Shown here: positions 28,101 through 34,756 of the stretch, piece after piece
How the letters are laid out: each line of letters starts with the position of its first letter
Numbering within the stretch: position 1 is the stretch's first letter
NCBI GenBank assembly: GCA_036263655.1
Contig: DATAGP010000009.1
Coordinates: 124,001 to 188,000, forward strand
Reading direction: 5' to 3'
Length of the DNA stretch: 64,000 nucleotides
Source: Schlegelella_A sp036263655
GTDB lineage: Bacteria > Pseudomonadota > Gammaproteobacteria > Burkholderiales > Burkholderiaceae_C
Notes under the pieces: model-generated
Told to the model about the DNA's origin: nothing
Seen by the model: the letters and a program-made list of their open reading frames with translations, nothing else
The model's database searches: none
Made by a program: the position numbers and the translations under genes

Positions 28101-28133
28101 CCGGCTCCCGCACCCGCTCCGGCGCCTCCGTGA
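25125..28133 (+). CDS. Secreted galactose oxidase-like copper radical oxidase with three C-terminal repeat modules
   Basis: A 1002-residue protein with a signal peptide (about residues 1-32). Residues 35-390 form a kelch-type propeller and 390-488 the DUF1929/E-set domain of galactose and glyoxal oxidases. All copper-radical residues can be matched: Cys96 (FCSG) and Tyr145 (RWYPT) for the Cys-Tyr cofactor, Tyr355-His356 (RSYHAVALLLPDGRVF) and His431 (VTHAFN). These enzymes oxidise primary alcohols or aldehydes and release hydrogen peroxide. From residue 489 on, Ala-Pro linkers alternate with three 60-residue modules starting at residues 640, 795 and 932; each has two cysteines. The ATG at 25125 begins the signal peptide. 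It probably works outside the cell, with the modules binding a glycan or surface (inference). Codon use is less GC-biased than that of its neighbours. Confidence 0.88.
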   Translation: MKSFRCRRPPRAKHTLSALALAWALQSTALASVDPAVVGAYSVTLPTPYRAIHAHMLPTGKVMFWDSYENADRAQLWDPTTGHFTPAARAGYNIFCSGFSFLPDGRLLVTGGHVADFVGLANASIYNPFTDVWQPVPAMSDGRWYPTNTSLPNGEQLVISGQSDNTIGMNPLPQVYQPATGTWRDLTGAHLVLPFYPFMYLAPNGRVFHAGPNQTTRYLDTRGAGAWTVVGNNKFGPRSWSSSAMFRSGRVMVAGGTNCAPYDDTCVSTPTNTTEVIDLNAPSPAWSYAAPMANARKQHNMTLLPDGTVLVTGGSSGSEPEAAKWLASPVYPTELWDPATGRWTTLTSLTEPRSYHAVALLLPDGRVFSAGGDLGMNYEVFSPPYLFKGARPRISSAPANVRLGSSPILVSSPDATSVTRVSLVSLGTVTHAFNAGQRISFPTFTQATGGVSVAVPTDPNLNPPGYYMLFLLNGNGVPSVARMIRIDPAAAPAPAPAPAPAPAPAPAPSPAPAPAPAPAPAPAPSPAPSPAPAPAPAPAPAPAPAPVPSPAPAPAPTPAPAPSPTPAPAPAPAPAPAPTPAPAPAPTPAPAPAPAPGPTPGPAPTPPPAPSPSPAPAPPAPPAPPAPSPPPPPAPPPATWVTVAGEGQAFSTAAPTTVRYGAQSSWITMTVNGPALCTNEFFGDDPIYGVVKTCQVLTSAPAPAPTPAPAPTPAPAPAPAPAPAPAPAPTPAPAPAPAPAPAPAPAPAPAPAPAPTPAPAPTPAPTPAPAPAPTPAPAPAPAPAPTPAPAPAPVWITVASEGQSFSTSAPTTVRYGANSSWITRTVNGPAVCNNSFFGSDPIFGVVKSCQVLSSAPAPAPAPAPAPAPSPAPAPAPTPAPAPAPTPAPAPAPAPAPAPAPAPAPSPAPTPAPAPAPAPAPAPAPAPAPAPVWVTVATEGQSFSTSSPTTVRYGAQSSWITRIVNGPAVCSNDFFGSDPIWGVAKSCQVMSSAPAPAPAPAPP
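26591..27041 (+). repeat. Ala-Pro coding linker 1 (low-complexity DNA)
   Basis: About 150 codons almost entirely Ala and Pro, with scattered Ser, Thr, Val and Gly, built from short GC-rich units such as GCTCCTGCTCC and GCACCCGCACC. It links the oxidase domain to the first C-terminal module. Codons vary freely between units, so the amino-acid pattern rather than exact DNA copies is conserved. Confidence 0.9.
27042..27221 (+). repeat. C-terminal module 1 of 3 (60 codons)
   Basis: The unit starts with WVTVAGEGQAF, contains TTVRYGAQSSWIT and ends FFGDDPIYGVVKTCQVL, with cysteines at unit positions 38 and 55. It is clearly homologous to the units at 27507 and 27918. The pattern (VRYGA...C.N..FG.DPI.G..K.C) is one that recurs, from memory, at the ends of secreted bacterial glycoside hydrolases and related proteins. 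Confidence 0.9.
27222..27506 (+). repeat. Ala-Pro coding linker 2 (low-complexity DNA)
   Basis: About 95 codons of alternating Ala and Pro with periodic Thr, between modules 1 and 2. The DNA contains short tandem units such as GCCTGCTCCAGCACCC repeated two or three times, so slippage or recombination between linkers is possible. Confidence 0.9.
27507..27686 (+). repeat. C-terminal module 2 of 3 (60 codons)
   Basis: Second copy of the two-cysteine module: WITVASEGQSFST at the start, TTVRYGANSSWITRTVNG in the middle and FFGSDPIFGVVKSCQVL at the end. It differs from modules 1 and 3 by a modest number of substitutions, mostly conservative, which indicates internal duplication followed by drift. 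Confidence 0.9.
27690..27917 (+). repeat. Ala-Pro coding linker 3 (low-complexity DNA)
   Basis: About 75 codons of Ala-Pro with a few Ser and Thr. The DNA has runs of the six-base units CCTGCG and CCGGCACC. It joins module 2 to module 3. Confidence 0.9.
27918..28097 (+). repeat. C-terminal module 3 of 3 (60 codons)
   Basis: Third copy: WVTVATEGQSFST, then TTVRYGAQSSWITRIVNG, then FFGSDPIWGVAKSCQVM. It is followed by only a short Ala-Pro tail before the stop at 28133, so the array may have been longer or may be free to grow. Confidence 0.9.
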
Positions 28134-28177
28134 GCCTCTCGCCTGTCTGAGACCGAATTTGCGAACAGGAACGAGGA

Positions 28178-29251
28178 ATGAAGCTTCTGCAACATGGCAT
28201 CGTCAGGATCGCTCTGGCGCTGGCGGCGAATGGCTTGGCGATCCCGGCGGCGCTCGCCCAGACCTACGTTTTCACGGAACTCGCCACGCCGGATCGAGCC
28301 AACTCGGTCGCCCGCGGCCTGAGCGACAGCGGCAACTCGGCAGGCCGCTCCGGCACGACCTTCTCCACCAAGACCAAAGCTTTCGTCTCGCGCGGCGGCA
28401 ATCGTTTCGAGCTGATCGGAGGCGGGGGGCTGCCGGAGGGCGACTACAGCAGCGCCTTCGGAATCAACGACCGGGACGAAGTCGTGGGCGGCGCAAACAC
28501 GGGCGCGTCGCTGCAGGCCTTCCTGTGGGATCCGAGCCGGGGCATGCAGCTTCTCGGCACGTTGCCGGGCGACAACGCCAGCCAGGCATTCGCGATCAAC
28601 AACCGTGGCGAGGTGGTCGGCTACTCGAGCGGCCCCACCGGCACGCGCGCCTTTATCTGGACGCGCAATGGGGGGATCGAGTCGCTCGGCGTTCTCCCTG
28701 GGGGCACTGCCAGCATGGCGTTCGCGATCAGCACCAACGGACGCGTCGTCGGCAAGTCGACCAGCACTGCCGGTGTCCGGGGCTTCTACTGGGCACACAG
28801 CCGCGGAATGCGGGACCTCGGCGTGCTGCCCGGCCATACGGAGAGCCACGCCATGGGCGTGAACGAGAACGGCACGGTGGTGGGTTTTTCGGGCGACGGC
28901 CAGCAGAGCCAAGGCTTCGTGTGGGACGAACGGTCCGGGATGAGCCCACTCGAAAGGTTCGCGGGCGGCCTGGTGAGTCGCGCCCTGGCAGTGAACAACC
29001 GCGGCGACATCGTCGGCTTCTCGACCGGCCCGGACCATGGTTACCACGCGGTCTTCTGGGACAAGAACGGCAAAGTGTTCGACCTGAACAAGGCCGTCGT
29101 CCCTGCGGGAGCGATCCTTCTGCTCGAGGCGCACGCCGTTAACAGCAGCGGGCAGATCCTCGCCTACGGCTTTCGGCTTCCGCTGGACCCCGACGGGCAC
29201 GAGAAGCCCGGACGGATGTTCCTGCTGACACCTGTGGGCCCGCGGCCCTGA
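28178..29251 (+). CDS. Secreted HAF-repeat protein
   Basis: A 357-residue exported protein with a signal peptide ending in ALA (residues 1-27). The body has about six copies of the extracellular HAF repeat, each with an AFAINNRGEVVGYS-like strand and a W/GxxxLGxLPG strand (for example QLLGTLPGDNASQAFAINNRGEVVG). Such repeats form a propeller-like or solenoid domain in secreted proteins of unknown function. A purine-rich GGAACGAGGA precedes the ATG. It lies 44 bases after the oxidase gene and may share its transcript. Codon use is similarly relaxed compared with the flanking genes. Confidence 0.85.
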   Translation: MKLLQHGIVRIALALAANGLAIPAALAQTYVFTELATPDRANSVARGLSDSGNSAGRSGTTFSTKTKAFVSRGGNRFELIGGGGLPEGDYSSAFGINDRDEVVGGANTGASLQAFLWDPSRGMQLLGTLPGDNASQAFAINNRGEVVGYSSGPTGTRAFIWTRNGGIESLGVLPGGTASMAFAISTNGRVVGKSTSTAGVRGFYWAHSRGMRDLGVLPGHTESHAMGVNENGTVVGFSGDGQQSQGFVWDERSGMSPLERFAGGLVSRALAVNNRGDIVGFSTGPDHGYHAVFWDKNGKVFDLNKAVVPAGAILLLEAHAVNSSGQILAYGFRLPLDPDGHEKPGRMFLLTPVGPRP

Positions 29252-29456
29252 CGCACCCGACGCCGATCCCGCCCTCCGCTTCGCCGACGTCTGCTCACCT
29301 CCGCCGGGCACCGCGCTGTGGGGCAAGGTCCGCCACCTCCCCCACGCGCGACCCTCAGCCGAGGGGAACGGCCCACCCTGGGTACGCGGTACGCGTACGC
29401 TCAGACGGCACCCTTGCGTCTCGCACTATCCTTTGCGTCCAACGACCGGGACGAAC

Positions 29457-31475
29457 ATGCGCGCTTGGACCGTGGACGCCGACGACATTCGCGTCGCCGA
29501 GGACTTCGACGAGTCGCTGCTGCACCGCACCCCCGAGATCGAGGGCTTCCTGAGCCCGGATCGTGATGACAAGTTCATCGTCATCGGCACCAAGGGCTTC
29601 GGCAAGACCTTGCTGCTGAAGGCCAAGCGGGTCCTCTACCAACGAGCCGGCAACGCCGCCTGCCTGCCGAGCGGCAGCCTGCTCGACAAGCCGATCGGCG
29701 ACAAGATCTTCGGGCGCGAGTCGATCGCGCTCCTCGCCGCATCGCCCCTGCCGTGGTCGAAGCTGTGGCTTTCCGCGATCGCGCTGGCGGTGCTCAAGCA
29801 CGCCGGCGCGGCGCAAGACCTGAAGGTGACGGCGAAGCTGGGCGGCCTGCTCGCCGACACGCAGCTGCACGGCGTCATCGACCATTTCGTGCGGCTGCTC
29901 GACTTCACGCCCAGCGAGCTGCAGCGCGCGGCCAACGACACCGATGGCCACCTGATCCCTCGCCTGCGGGCGCTGAAGACGCCGATGGCGCTCTTCATCG
30001 ACGGCATCGACGAGTACTTCAGCAAGCATGTCGAGGCAGGGCCCGCCAGCCCCAGCGTCACCGGCGAGCTCTCGCCGAGCGTCTGGTACTTCTCGCAGCT
30101 CGGGCTCGTCGAGGTGGCATACCAGCTGCGGCGGATCAACCACCACCTGAAGGTCTTCGCGGCGATCCGCAAGGAAGCGTACGCGCGCCTGCCCCGGCGG
30201 ACGGCGATGGCGCAGCAGTACCGAGGCAGCGCCGTCGACATCGTCTATTCGCCGGAGAGCCTGCACGAGATCTTCGTCAACAACGTGCGCCTGGTCAGGA
30301 GCGAGCACATGGTCCGCCCCGAACTGGCCAAGGGGAAGCCGCTCGAGGCCTTCTTCGGCCGGACGAGCGTCGTCGACACGGCGACGCGCGAGGAGGAGGA
30401 CGTGTTCGAGTACGTCTGCCGCCACACCCTGCTCCGGCCGCGCGACCTGATGACGATCGGCGAGCGGCTCGCCGCGCTTCGCCCCGACGAGCGCCGGAAC
30501 GAGTTCCGCATGAAGGAAGCGGTCCACCAGTCGGCGACCGAGATCGCGCACGAGTACCTGGCCGAGATCGCGCCCTATGTGGCCGGCCTCGATCCCGAGC
30601 TCGTCTTCAAGGACCTGCCCGGCCAGATCATCGGCCGCGCCGAGGCCGAGGCGATGGCCGGCCTCGACGCATTGAGCGCGCTCTACCGGGTCGGCCTGCT
30701 CGGCTACGTCCAGCATGACCGCGTGCGCGGCGAATGGCGGCAGCGCTTCCTGCGGCCCGGCGAGGCCACCCTCGATGCCGACGGTGCCCTGCCGCCTTCG
30801 ACGCACTACCTCGTCCACCCGGTGCTGCTGGACCTGGTCGGCCGCGTCAACCCGATGTTCCTGAAGCGGGTGGACCGGACCAACGTCGTCGGCTACGACC
30901 GGCCCTGGCGCGAGAGCGTGCCGCTCGACGGCACGCTGAACGTGCGCCAGTGCTGCGTGCTGAAGGCAGACATCCATGCCTTCTCCTCGTTCATGCGCAA
31001 TGGCGCCGACGGGCCGGTGCGCCGCACGCTCGAGGAGGCGGCGCGGCGCTGGTCGCCGAGCGCGGCCATCGTCGAGGTTCGCGCGGGCGACGCCGTGCTG
31101 ATCGCCGCCGACGATCCGGTTGCCCTGGCGCAGACGGCGCGCCACCTGATGGACGACGTCTACCAGGCGCCGGGCCAGCCCCGCCTGCGCATCGCCCTGC
31201 ACCACGGCGAGGTGCGGACGCGTCGGGGCCCGGCCGAGGGCACGACCGAGATCGCGGGCGGCGACGCCATCCTCTGTGCGGCGCGCGTCGAGCCGATCGT
31301 CGATCCGGGGCAGATCTGGGCCACCGACGCCTTCCGCGCCCAGTTCCTGGAGCGACCGTCGCTGTGGCGAACCTCGCCCCTGCTCGGACCCGACGGGGAC
31401 GAGCGCTTCAACGTCAGGAAGGCCGGCTCGTCTGAGCCGGACTGCTGGGTGCGCCTCTTTCGTCTCGAGTCCTGA
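29457..31475 (+). CDS. P-loop NTPase fused to a degenerate class III nucleotide cyclase domain
   Basis: A 672-residue cytoplasmic protein. The N-terminal part is a P-loop NTPase with Walker A at residues 44-51 (GTKGFGKT) and a Walker B with acidic pair at 180-186 (FIDGIDE). The middle 300 residues are helical and may be a winged-helix or sensor region. Residues about 497-672 match the class III adenylate/guanylate cyclase homology fold: Asp505 (KADIHAF) and Asp545 (AGDAVLI) fit the two metal aspartates, followed by LRIALHHGEV and GGDAILCAARVEPIVDPGQIW. The usual transition-state Asn is Leu606 while Arg610 is kept, so activity is uncertain. ATG 29457 is preferred to 29433. It has no obvious operon partner. 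Sensor, defence or regulatory roles are all possible. Confidence 0.75.
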   Translation: MRAWTVDADDIRVAEDFDESLLHRTPEIEGFLSPDRDDKFIVIGTKGFGKTLLLKAKRVLYQRAGNAACLPSGSLLDKPIGDKIFGRESIALLAASPLPWSKLWLSAIALAVLKHAGAAQDLKVTAKLGGLLADTQLHGVIDHFVRLLDFTPSELQRAANDTDGHLIPRLRALKTPMALFIDGIDEYFSKHVEAGPASPSVTGELSPSVWYFSQLGLVEVAYQLRRINHHLKVFAAIRKEAYARLPRRTAMAQQYRGSAVDIVYSPESLHEIFVNNVRLVRSEHMVRPELAKGKPLEAFFGRTSVVDTATREEEDVFEYVCRHTLLRPRDLMTIGERLAALRPDERRNEFRMKEAVHQSATEIAHEYLAEIAPYVAGLDPELVFKDLPGQIIGRAEAEAMAGLDALSALYRVGLLGYVQHDRVRGEWRQRFLRPGEATLDADGALPPSTHYLVHPVLLDLVGRVNPMFLKRVDRTNVVGYDRPWRESVPLDGTLNVRQCCVLKADIHAFSSFMRNGADGPVRRTLEEAARRWSPSAAIVEVRAGDAVLIAADDPVALAQTARHLMDDVYQAPGQPRLRIALHHGEVRTRRGPAEGTTEIAGGDAILCAARVEPIVDPGQIWATDAFRAQFLERPSLWRTSPLLGPDGDERFNVRKAGSSEPDCWVRLFRLES

Positions 31476-31641
31476 CCCGCGACGCGCGCGCTGCCGCCGA
31501 GCGGTCCCCGGCGACCGCCCGTCCGCCCCTTCCGGCTCGCCTACAGGGTCGAGGCTCGCCTTCCGACCCGCATGGCCTGCGCCGCTCCGCGACGATTCGG
31601 CCAGCCGGGCACCGGGCCGGGAACGACGCGAAGGAGCACGC

Positions 31642-31962
31642 ATGCGCAGGAGATTGCAGGTCGGAGACTCGGTGCACCTGCCGGGCGGACGCACGGTCAT
31701 CCTCACGTTGCCGGCCGAGCCGTACCGGCCCTGGATGCTCCAGGCCTCCGGCACCTTGTGGCAGCTGAAGCGCGAGCACAGCCCGTCGCTCGTGCATCGC
31801 TCGCCGTGGCAGCACTACGCCGGCGACGACGGATGCCCGCTCCGGCTGAGCGAGCGCGACGCCAGAGCTCTCGCCGATGCACTCAACGAGGTGATTCCCC
31901 GTCGCCCGGTCAGCCTCCGTGTCGCCGTCCGTGCCGGCAGCGCGGCACGCCTGCACGCCTGA
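31642..31962 (+). CDS. Hypothetical protein (106 aa)
   Basis: A 106-residue protein with no recognised family. The ATG at 31642 is preceded at a good distance by a strong Shine-Dalgarno sequence (AAGGAG), the main reason to call it. The N-terminal half looks strand-rich (VGDSVHLPGGRTVILTLPAEPYRPWML) and three tryptophans are present. The C-terminal part is Arg/Ala-rich. It lies about 165 bases downstream of the NTPase-cyclase gene on the same strand. Confidence 0.5.
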   Translation: MRRRLQVGDSVHLPGGRTVILTLPAEPYRPWMLQASGTLWQLKREHSPSLVHRSPWQHYAGDDGCPLRLSERDARALADALNEVIPRRPVSLRVAVRAGSAARLHA

Positions 31963-32025
31963 CGTGCGCCGGCGAGCATGCCTGACGCCAGCACCGGCGC
32001 CGCGCGGCCGCTCCTGCGCGGCCGC

Positions 32026-32145
32026 TCAGGAGCGCTGCGACGCGGGAGCGGCGGCCTGCGGGTGCGCGAGGCGCCACTTGCGGCAGGTGTCGCAGGGACA
32101 GGTTCGGGGCGAGGATGCGCGTTGAGGGGTCATCAGTTTGTGCAT
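32026..32145 (-). CDS. Very small cysteine-motif protein (39 aa)
   Basis: A 39-codon minus-strand gene: MHKLMTPQRASSPRTCPCDT, then a short Cys/Arg/Lys-rich stretch and an Ala-rich tail. The three cysteines form C-P-C-D-T-C (positions 16, 18 and 21), a possible metal-binding knuckle. A Shine-Dalgarno sequence (GGGAGG) stands nine bases before the ATG. No other gene explains the interval 31963-32250. Downstream of its stop lies a direct repeat of GCGCGGCCGCTC that may fold into a hairpin. Calling it rests on the ribosome-binding site and the cysteine motif only. Confidence 0.45.
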   Translation of the reverse strand: MHKLMTPQRASSPRTCPCDTCRKWRLAHPQAAAPASQRS

Positions 32146-32250
32146 GGAGTCGTACCTCCCGCGTCCTCAACGAGCGCGCGAAATCCGCGGGGGACCGCCG
32201 ATTTGTAAAGATTGTTCGAGCCGCCGCGCTCGGCGCGGCGCTGGCAGCCG

Positions 32251-32700
32251 CTATGGCTTGGCTGCGAGGCAGCTCTGGCGCTGCTTGGCGAAGACGATGG
32301 CGCGCGACAGGTAGCGGGCCAGGCGCTGGACGTCGATGGGCTTGCGCAGCGAGTAGTCGAAGACCGGGTAGGCCTCGCGCAGGCGCTCGTGATCGCCGGA
32401 TGAAGCGATCAGCACCGGCACCTGATCGCCCATCCGCTCGCGCAGGCGACGGGCGGCCTCGACGCCGTCGAGCACCGGCATGTCGAGGTCGAGGAAGACC
32501 GCCCACGGGCTCACGTCGATGGCGACCGAGACGGCATCGAGCCCGTCGCCGGCGAAGAGCGTCGTCACCCCCGGCAGCATCAGCGCCATCACCTCGGCCA
32601 GCATCTCCCGGGCGTCGGGATTGTCGTCGGCGATGAGAACGCTCAGCGGGCCCGGCTGCGGCATCGCCGCGAGGCCGCTGGGGCCGGGGTCAGCGGGCAT
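32251..32700 (-). CDS. Single-domain response regulator (CheY-like receiver)
   Basis: A 149-residue receiver domain. It has the acidic pair in LIADDNPDAREML, the phosphoacceptor Asp in VFLDLDMPVLDG, the switch Ser in VLIASSG and the conserved Lys in SLRKPID. There is no output domain. The start at 32700 overlaps the end of the upstream 74-residue gene; a second ATG at 32664 would remove a Pro-rich leader. Its partner kinase is not adjacent; hybrid kinases at 39019 and 56072 and the receiver-kinase at 61080 are in the window. Confidence 0.88.
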   Translation of the reverse strand: MPADPGPSGLAAMPQPGPLSVLIADDNPDAREMLAEVMALMLPGVTTLFAGDGLDAVSVAIDVSPWAVFLDLDMPVLDGVEAARRLRERMGDQVPVLIASSGDHERLREAYPVFDYSLRKPIDVQRLARYLSRAIVFAKQRQSCLAAKP

Positions 32701-32914
32701 CCGGTGCGGGCGCCCCGGTCGAATCCGGCGGCAGGACGGACATCCATTCGGCGTAGCGCCGGCTCACCTCCTCGCCGGCGCGGCTGAGCTCGTGCTCCAG
32801 CGGCACCCGATCGGCACAGGCCCGACCGAGGGCCTCGAACTTCTCGGCGGCGATCCGCCAGCGGACGAACGCCACGGCACGAGTGTGTCGGCGGGTCGCG
32901 ATGTCGTCCTTCAT
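32690..32914 (-). CDS. Hypothetical protein (74 aa) ahead of the response regulator
   Basis: A 74-residue charged, mainly helical protein (VAFVRWRIAAEKFEALGRAC..., then EHELSRAGEEVSRRYAEWM). The ATG at 32914 follows a near-perfect Shine-Dalgarno sequence (AGGAGG), so it is very likely translated. It overlaps the receiver gene by 11 bases and is probably co-transcribed with it. No family was recognised; small helical partners of stand-alone receivers are known, but that role is only a guess. Confidence 0.6.
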   Translation of the reverse strand: MKDDIATRRHTRAVAFVRWRIAAEKFEALGRACADRVPLEHELSRAGEEVSRRYAEWMSVLPPDSTGAPAPDAR

Positions 32915-33003
32915 GGCGTCCTCCTGTGCGGATTCGAAGCGTGGACCACCCGGGCCGGTTCCGGGAACTGACAGCTCTTACAGGTCCGCGCGCCCCGACA
33001 ATC

Positions 33004-33024
33004 CGTTCGTCCATCCAACGAACG
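33004..33024. promoter_or_regulatory. Inverted repeat upstream of the sugar-acid dehydratase gene (possible operator)
   Basis: A perfect 7-bp inverted repeat, CGTTCGT, seven spacer bases, ACGAACG, ends 13 bases before the ATG at 33038. Symmetry, spacing and position fit a binding site for a dimeric repressor, but no adjacent regulator gene is present to assign it. Confidence 0.45.
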
Positions 33025-33037
33025 CGGGAACCGCGCC

Positions 33038-34756
33038 ATGACCGAAGGCATGCGTAAGGGTCTGACCTCCTACGGAGACGCCGAATTCTCCCTCTTCCTG
33101 CGCAAGGCGTTCATCAAGGCCATGGGCCTGTCCGACGACGCCCTGGCCCGGCCGGTGGTCGGCATCGCCAACACCTTCAGCGACTACAACGCCTGCCACG
33201 GCAACGTGCCGAAGCTGGTCGAGGCGATCAAGCGCGGCGTGATGCTGGCCGGCGCCCTGCCGATGGAATTCCCGACGATCTCGATCCACGAGTCGTTCGC
33301 CCACCCGACGAGCATGTTCCTGCGCAACCTGATGGCCATGGACACCGAGGAGATGATCCGGGCCCAGCCGATGGACGCCGTGGTCCTCATCGGCGGCTGC
33401 GACAAGACGATCCCGGCGCAGATGATGGCCTGCGCCTCCGCCGACGTGCCGACCGTCATCGTGCCGGTCGGGCCGATGCTCGTCGGCCATTACCAGGGCG
33501 AGCAGCTCGGCGCCTGCACCGACTGCCGGCGGCTCTGGGGCGAGCACCGCGGCGGCCGCATGGGCGCCGACGAGATCGAGCGCGTCAACGAGCGGCTGGC
33601 GCCGACGCCCGGCACCTGCATGGTGATGGGGACGGCCAGCACGATGGCTTGCCTGGTCGAGGCGATGGGCCTGGCGCTGCCCCGCTCCGCCTCCATCCCG
33701 GCCACGCACGCGGACCGCCTGCGCTCGGCGGAGGCGAGCGGCCAGTTCGCCGCCGCGATGGCGGTCAACGGCGGCCCGCGCCCGTCGCAGGTGATGACCC
33801 CGGCCGCCTTCCGCAACGCGATGGTGGTGATGCAGGCGATCGGCGCCTCGACGAACGGCCTGGTCCACCTCACGGCGGCCGCCGGCCGTCTCGGCATCCG
33901 GGTCGATCTCGCCGAGTTCGACCGGCTCGGGCGCGAGGTGCCCGTCCTGCTCGACCTCAAGCCCTCCGGCAAGCACTACATGGAGCACTTCCACTGGGCC
34001 GGCGGGGTGCCGCGGCTGCTGCGCGAACTCGAGGGCTGGCTCGATCTCGACGCGCCGACGGTCATCGGCGGCACCTTGCGCGACTACATGGAGGCGGCCG
34101 AGGACGTGCCCGGTCAGGACGTGATCCGCAGCCGCGCGACGCCGCTCAAGGCGACCGGCAGCATGGCCGTCCTGTGGGGCAACCTGGCGCCGAACGGGGC
34201 CGTGATCAAGCAGTCGGCGGCGTCGCCCGAGCTGATGACGCACAGCGGCCGGGCGGTGGTGTTCGATTCCGTGCAGGACCTGACCGAGCGCATCGACGAC
34301 CCGGCGCTCGACGTCGCCGCCGACGACGTGCTGGTGCTGCGCAACGCCGGCCCGCGCGGCGCGCCCGGCATGCCGGAGGCCGGCTACCTGCCGATCCCGA
34401 GGAAGCTGGCGCAGCAGGGCGTCAAGGACATGGTGCGCATCTCCGATGCGCGCATGAGCGGCACCGCCTTCGGCACCATCGTCCTGCACGTCGCGCCGGA
34501 GGCCGCGGTGGGCGGGCCGCTCGGCCTGGTGCGCAGCGGCGACACCATCGCCCTCGACGTGCCGGCCCGCCGCATCGACCTGCTCGTGGATGCGGCCGAG
34601 CTCGGCCGCCGTCGCGCCGAGCAGGCCGGCGGGCAATCCCCAGGCGCCGCGGCGGTTCCCGACCGCGGTTACGCGGTGCTCTTCCACCGCAGCGTGCTGC
34701 AGGCCGACGAAGGCTGCGACTTCGATTTCCTGGTCCCGGGGCGAAGCAGCCGCTAG
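33038..34756 (+). CDS. IlvD/Edd family dehydratase (probable pentonate/sugar-acid dehydratase)
   Basis: A 572-residue iron-sulfur dehydratase. The family cysteines are Cys53 (YNACHGN), Cys121 (GGCDKT) and Cys194 (GTCMVMGTAST). The two cysteine pairs suggest a 2Fe-2S enzyme of the sugar-acid dehydratase branch (arabonate, xylonate or similar) rather than a gluconate-6-phosphate dehydratase. The long family blocks VLIGGCDKTIPAQMMACASADVPTV and ISDARMSGTAFGTIVLHVAPEAAVGGPL are intact. It is the only gene of this route here; no aldose dehydrogenase or aldolase is nearby. An inverted repeat sits just upstream. Its stop overlaps the end of the convergent modC gene. Confidence 0.9.
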   Translation: MTEGMRKGLTSYGDAEFSLFLRKAFIKAMGLSDDALARPVVGIANTFSDYNACHGNVPKLVEAIKRGVMLAGALPMEFPTISIHESFAHPTSMFLRNLMAMDTEEMIRAQPMDAVVLIGGCDKTIPAQMMACASADVPTVIVPVGPMLVGHYQGEQLGACTDCRRLWGEHRGGRMGADEIERVNERLAPTPGTCMVMGTASTMACLVEAMGLALPRSASIPATHADRLRSAEASGQFAAAMAVNGGPRPSQVMTPAAFRNAMVVMQAIGASTNGLVHLTAAAGRLGIRVDLAEFDRLGREVPVLLDLKPSGKHYMEHFHWAGGVPRLLRELEGWLDLDAPTVIGGTLRDYMEAAEDVPGQDVIRSRATPLKATGSMAVLWGNLAPNGAVIKQSAASPELMTHSGRAVVFDSVQDLTERIDDPALDVAADDVLVLRNAGPRGAPGMPEAGYLPIPRKLAQQGVKDMVRISDARMSGTAFGTIVLHVAPEAAVGGPLGLVRSGDTIALDVPARRIDLLVDAAELGRRRAEQAGGQSPGAAAVPDRGYAVLFHRSVLQADEGCDFDFLVPGRSSR

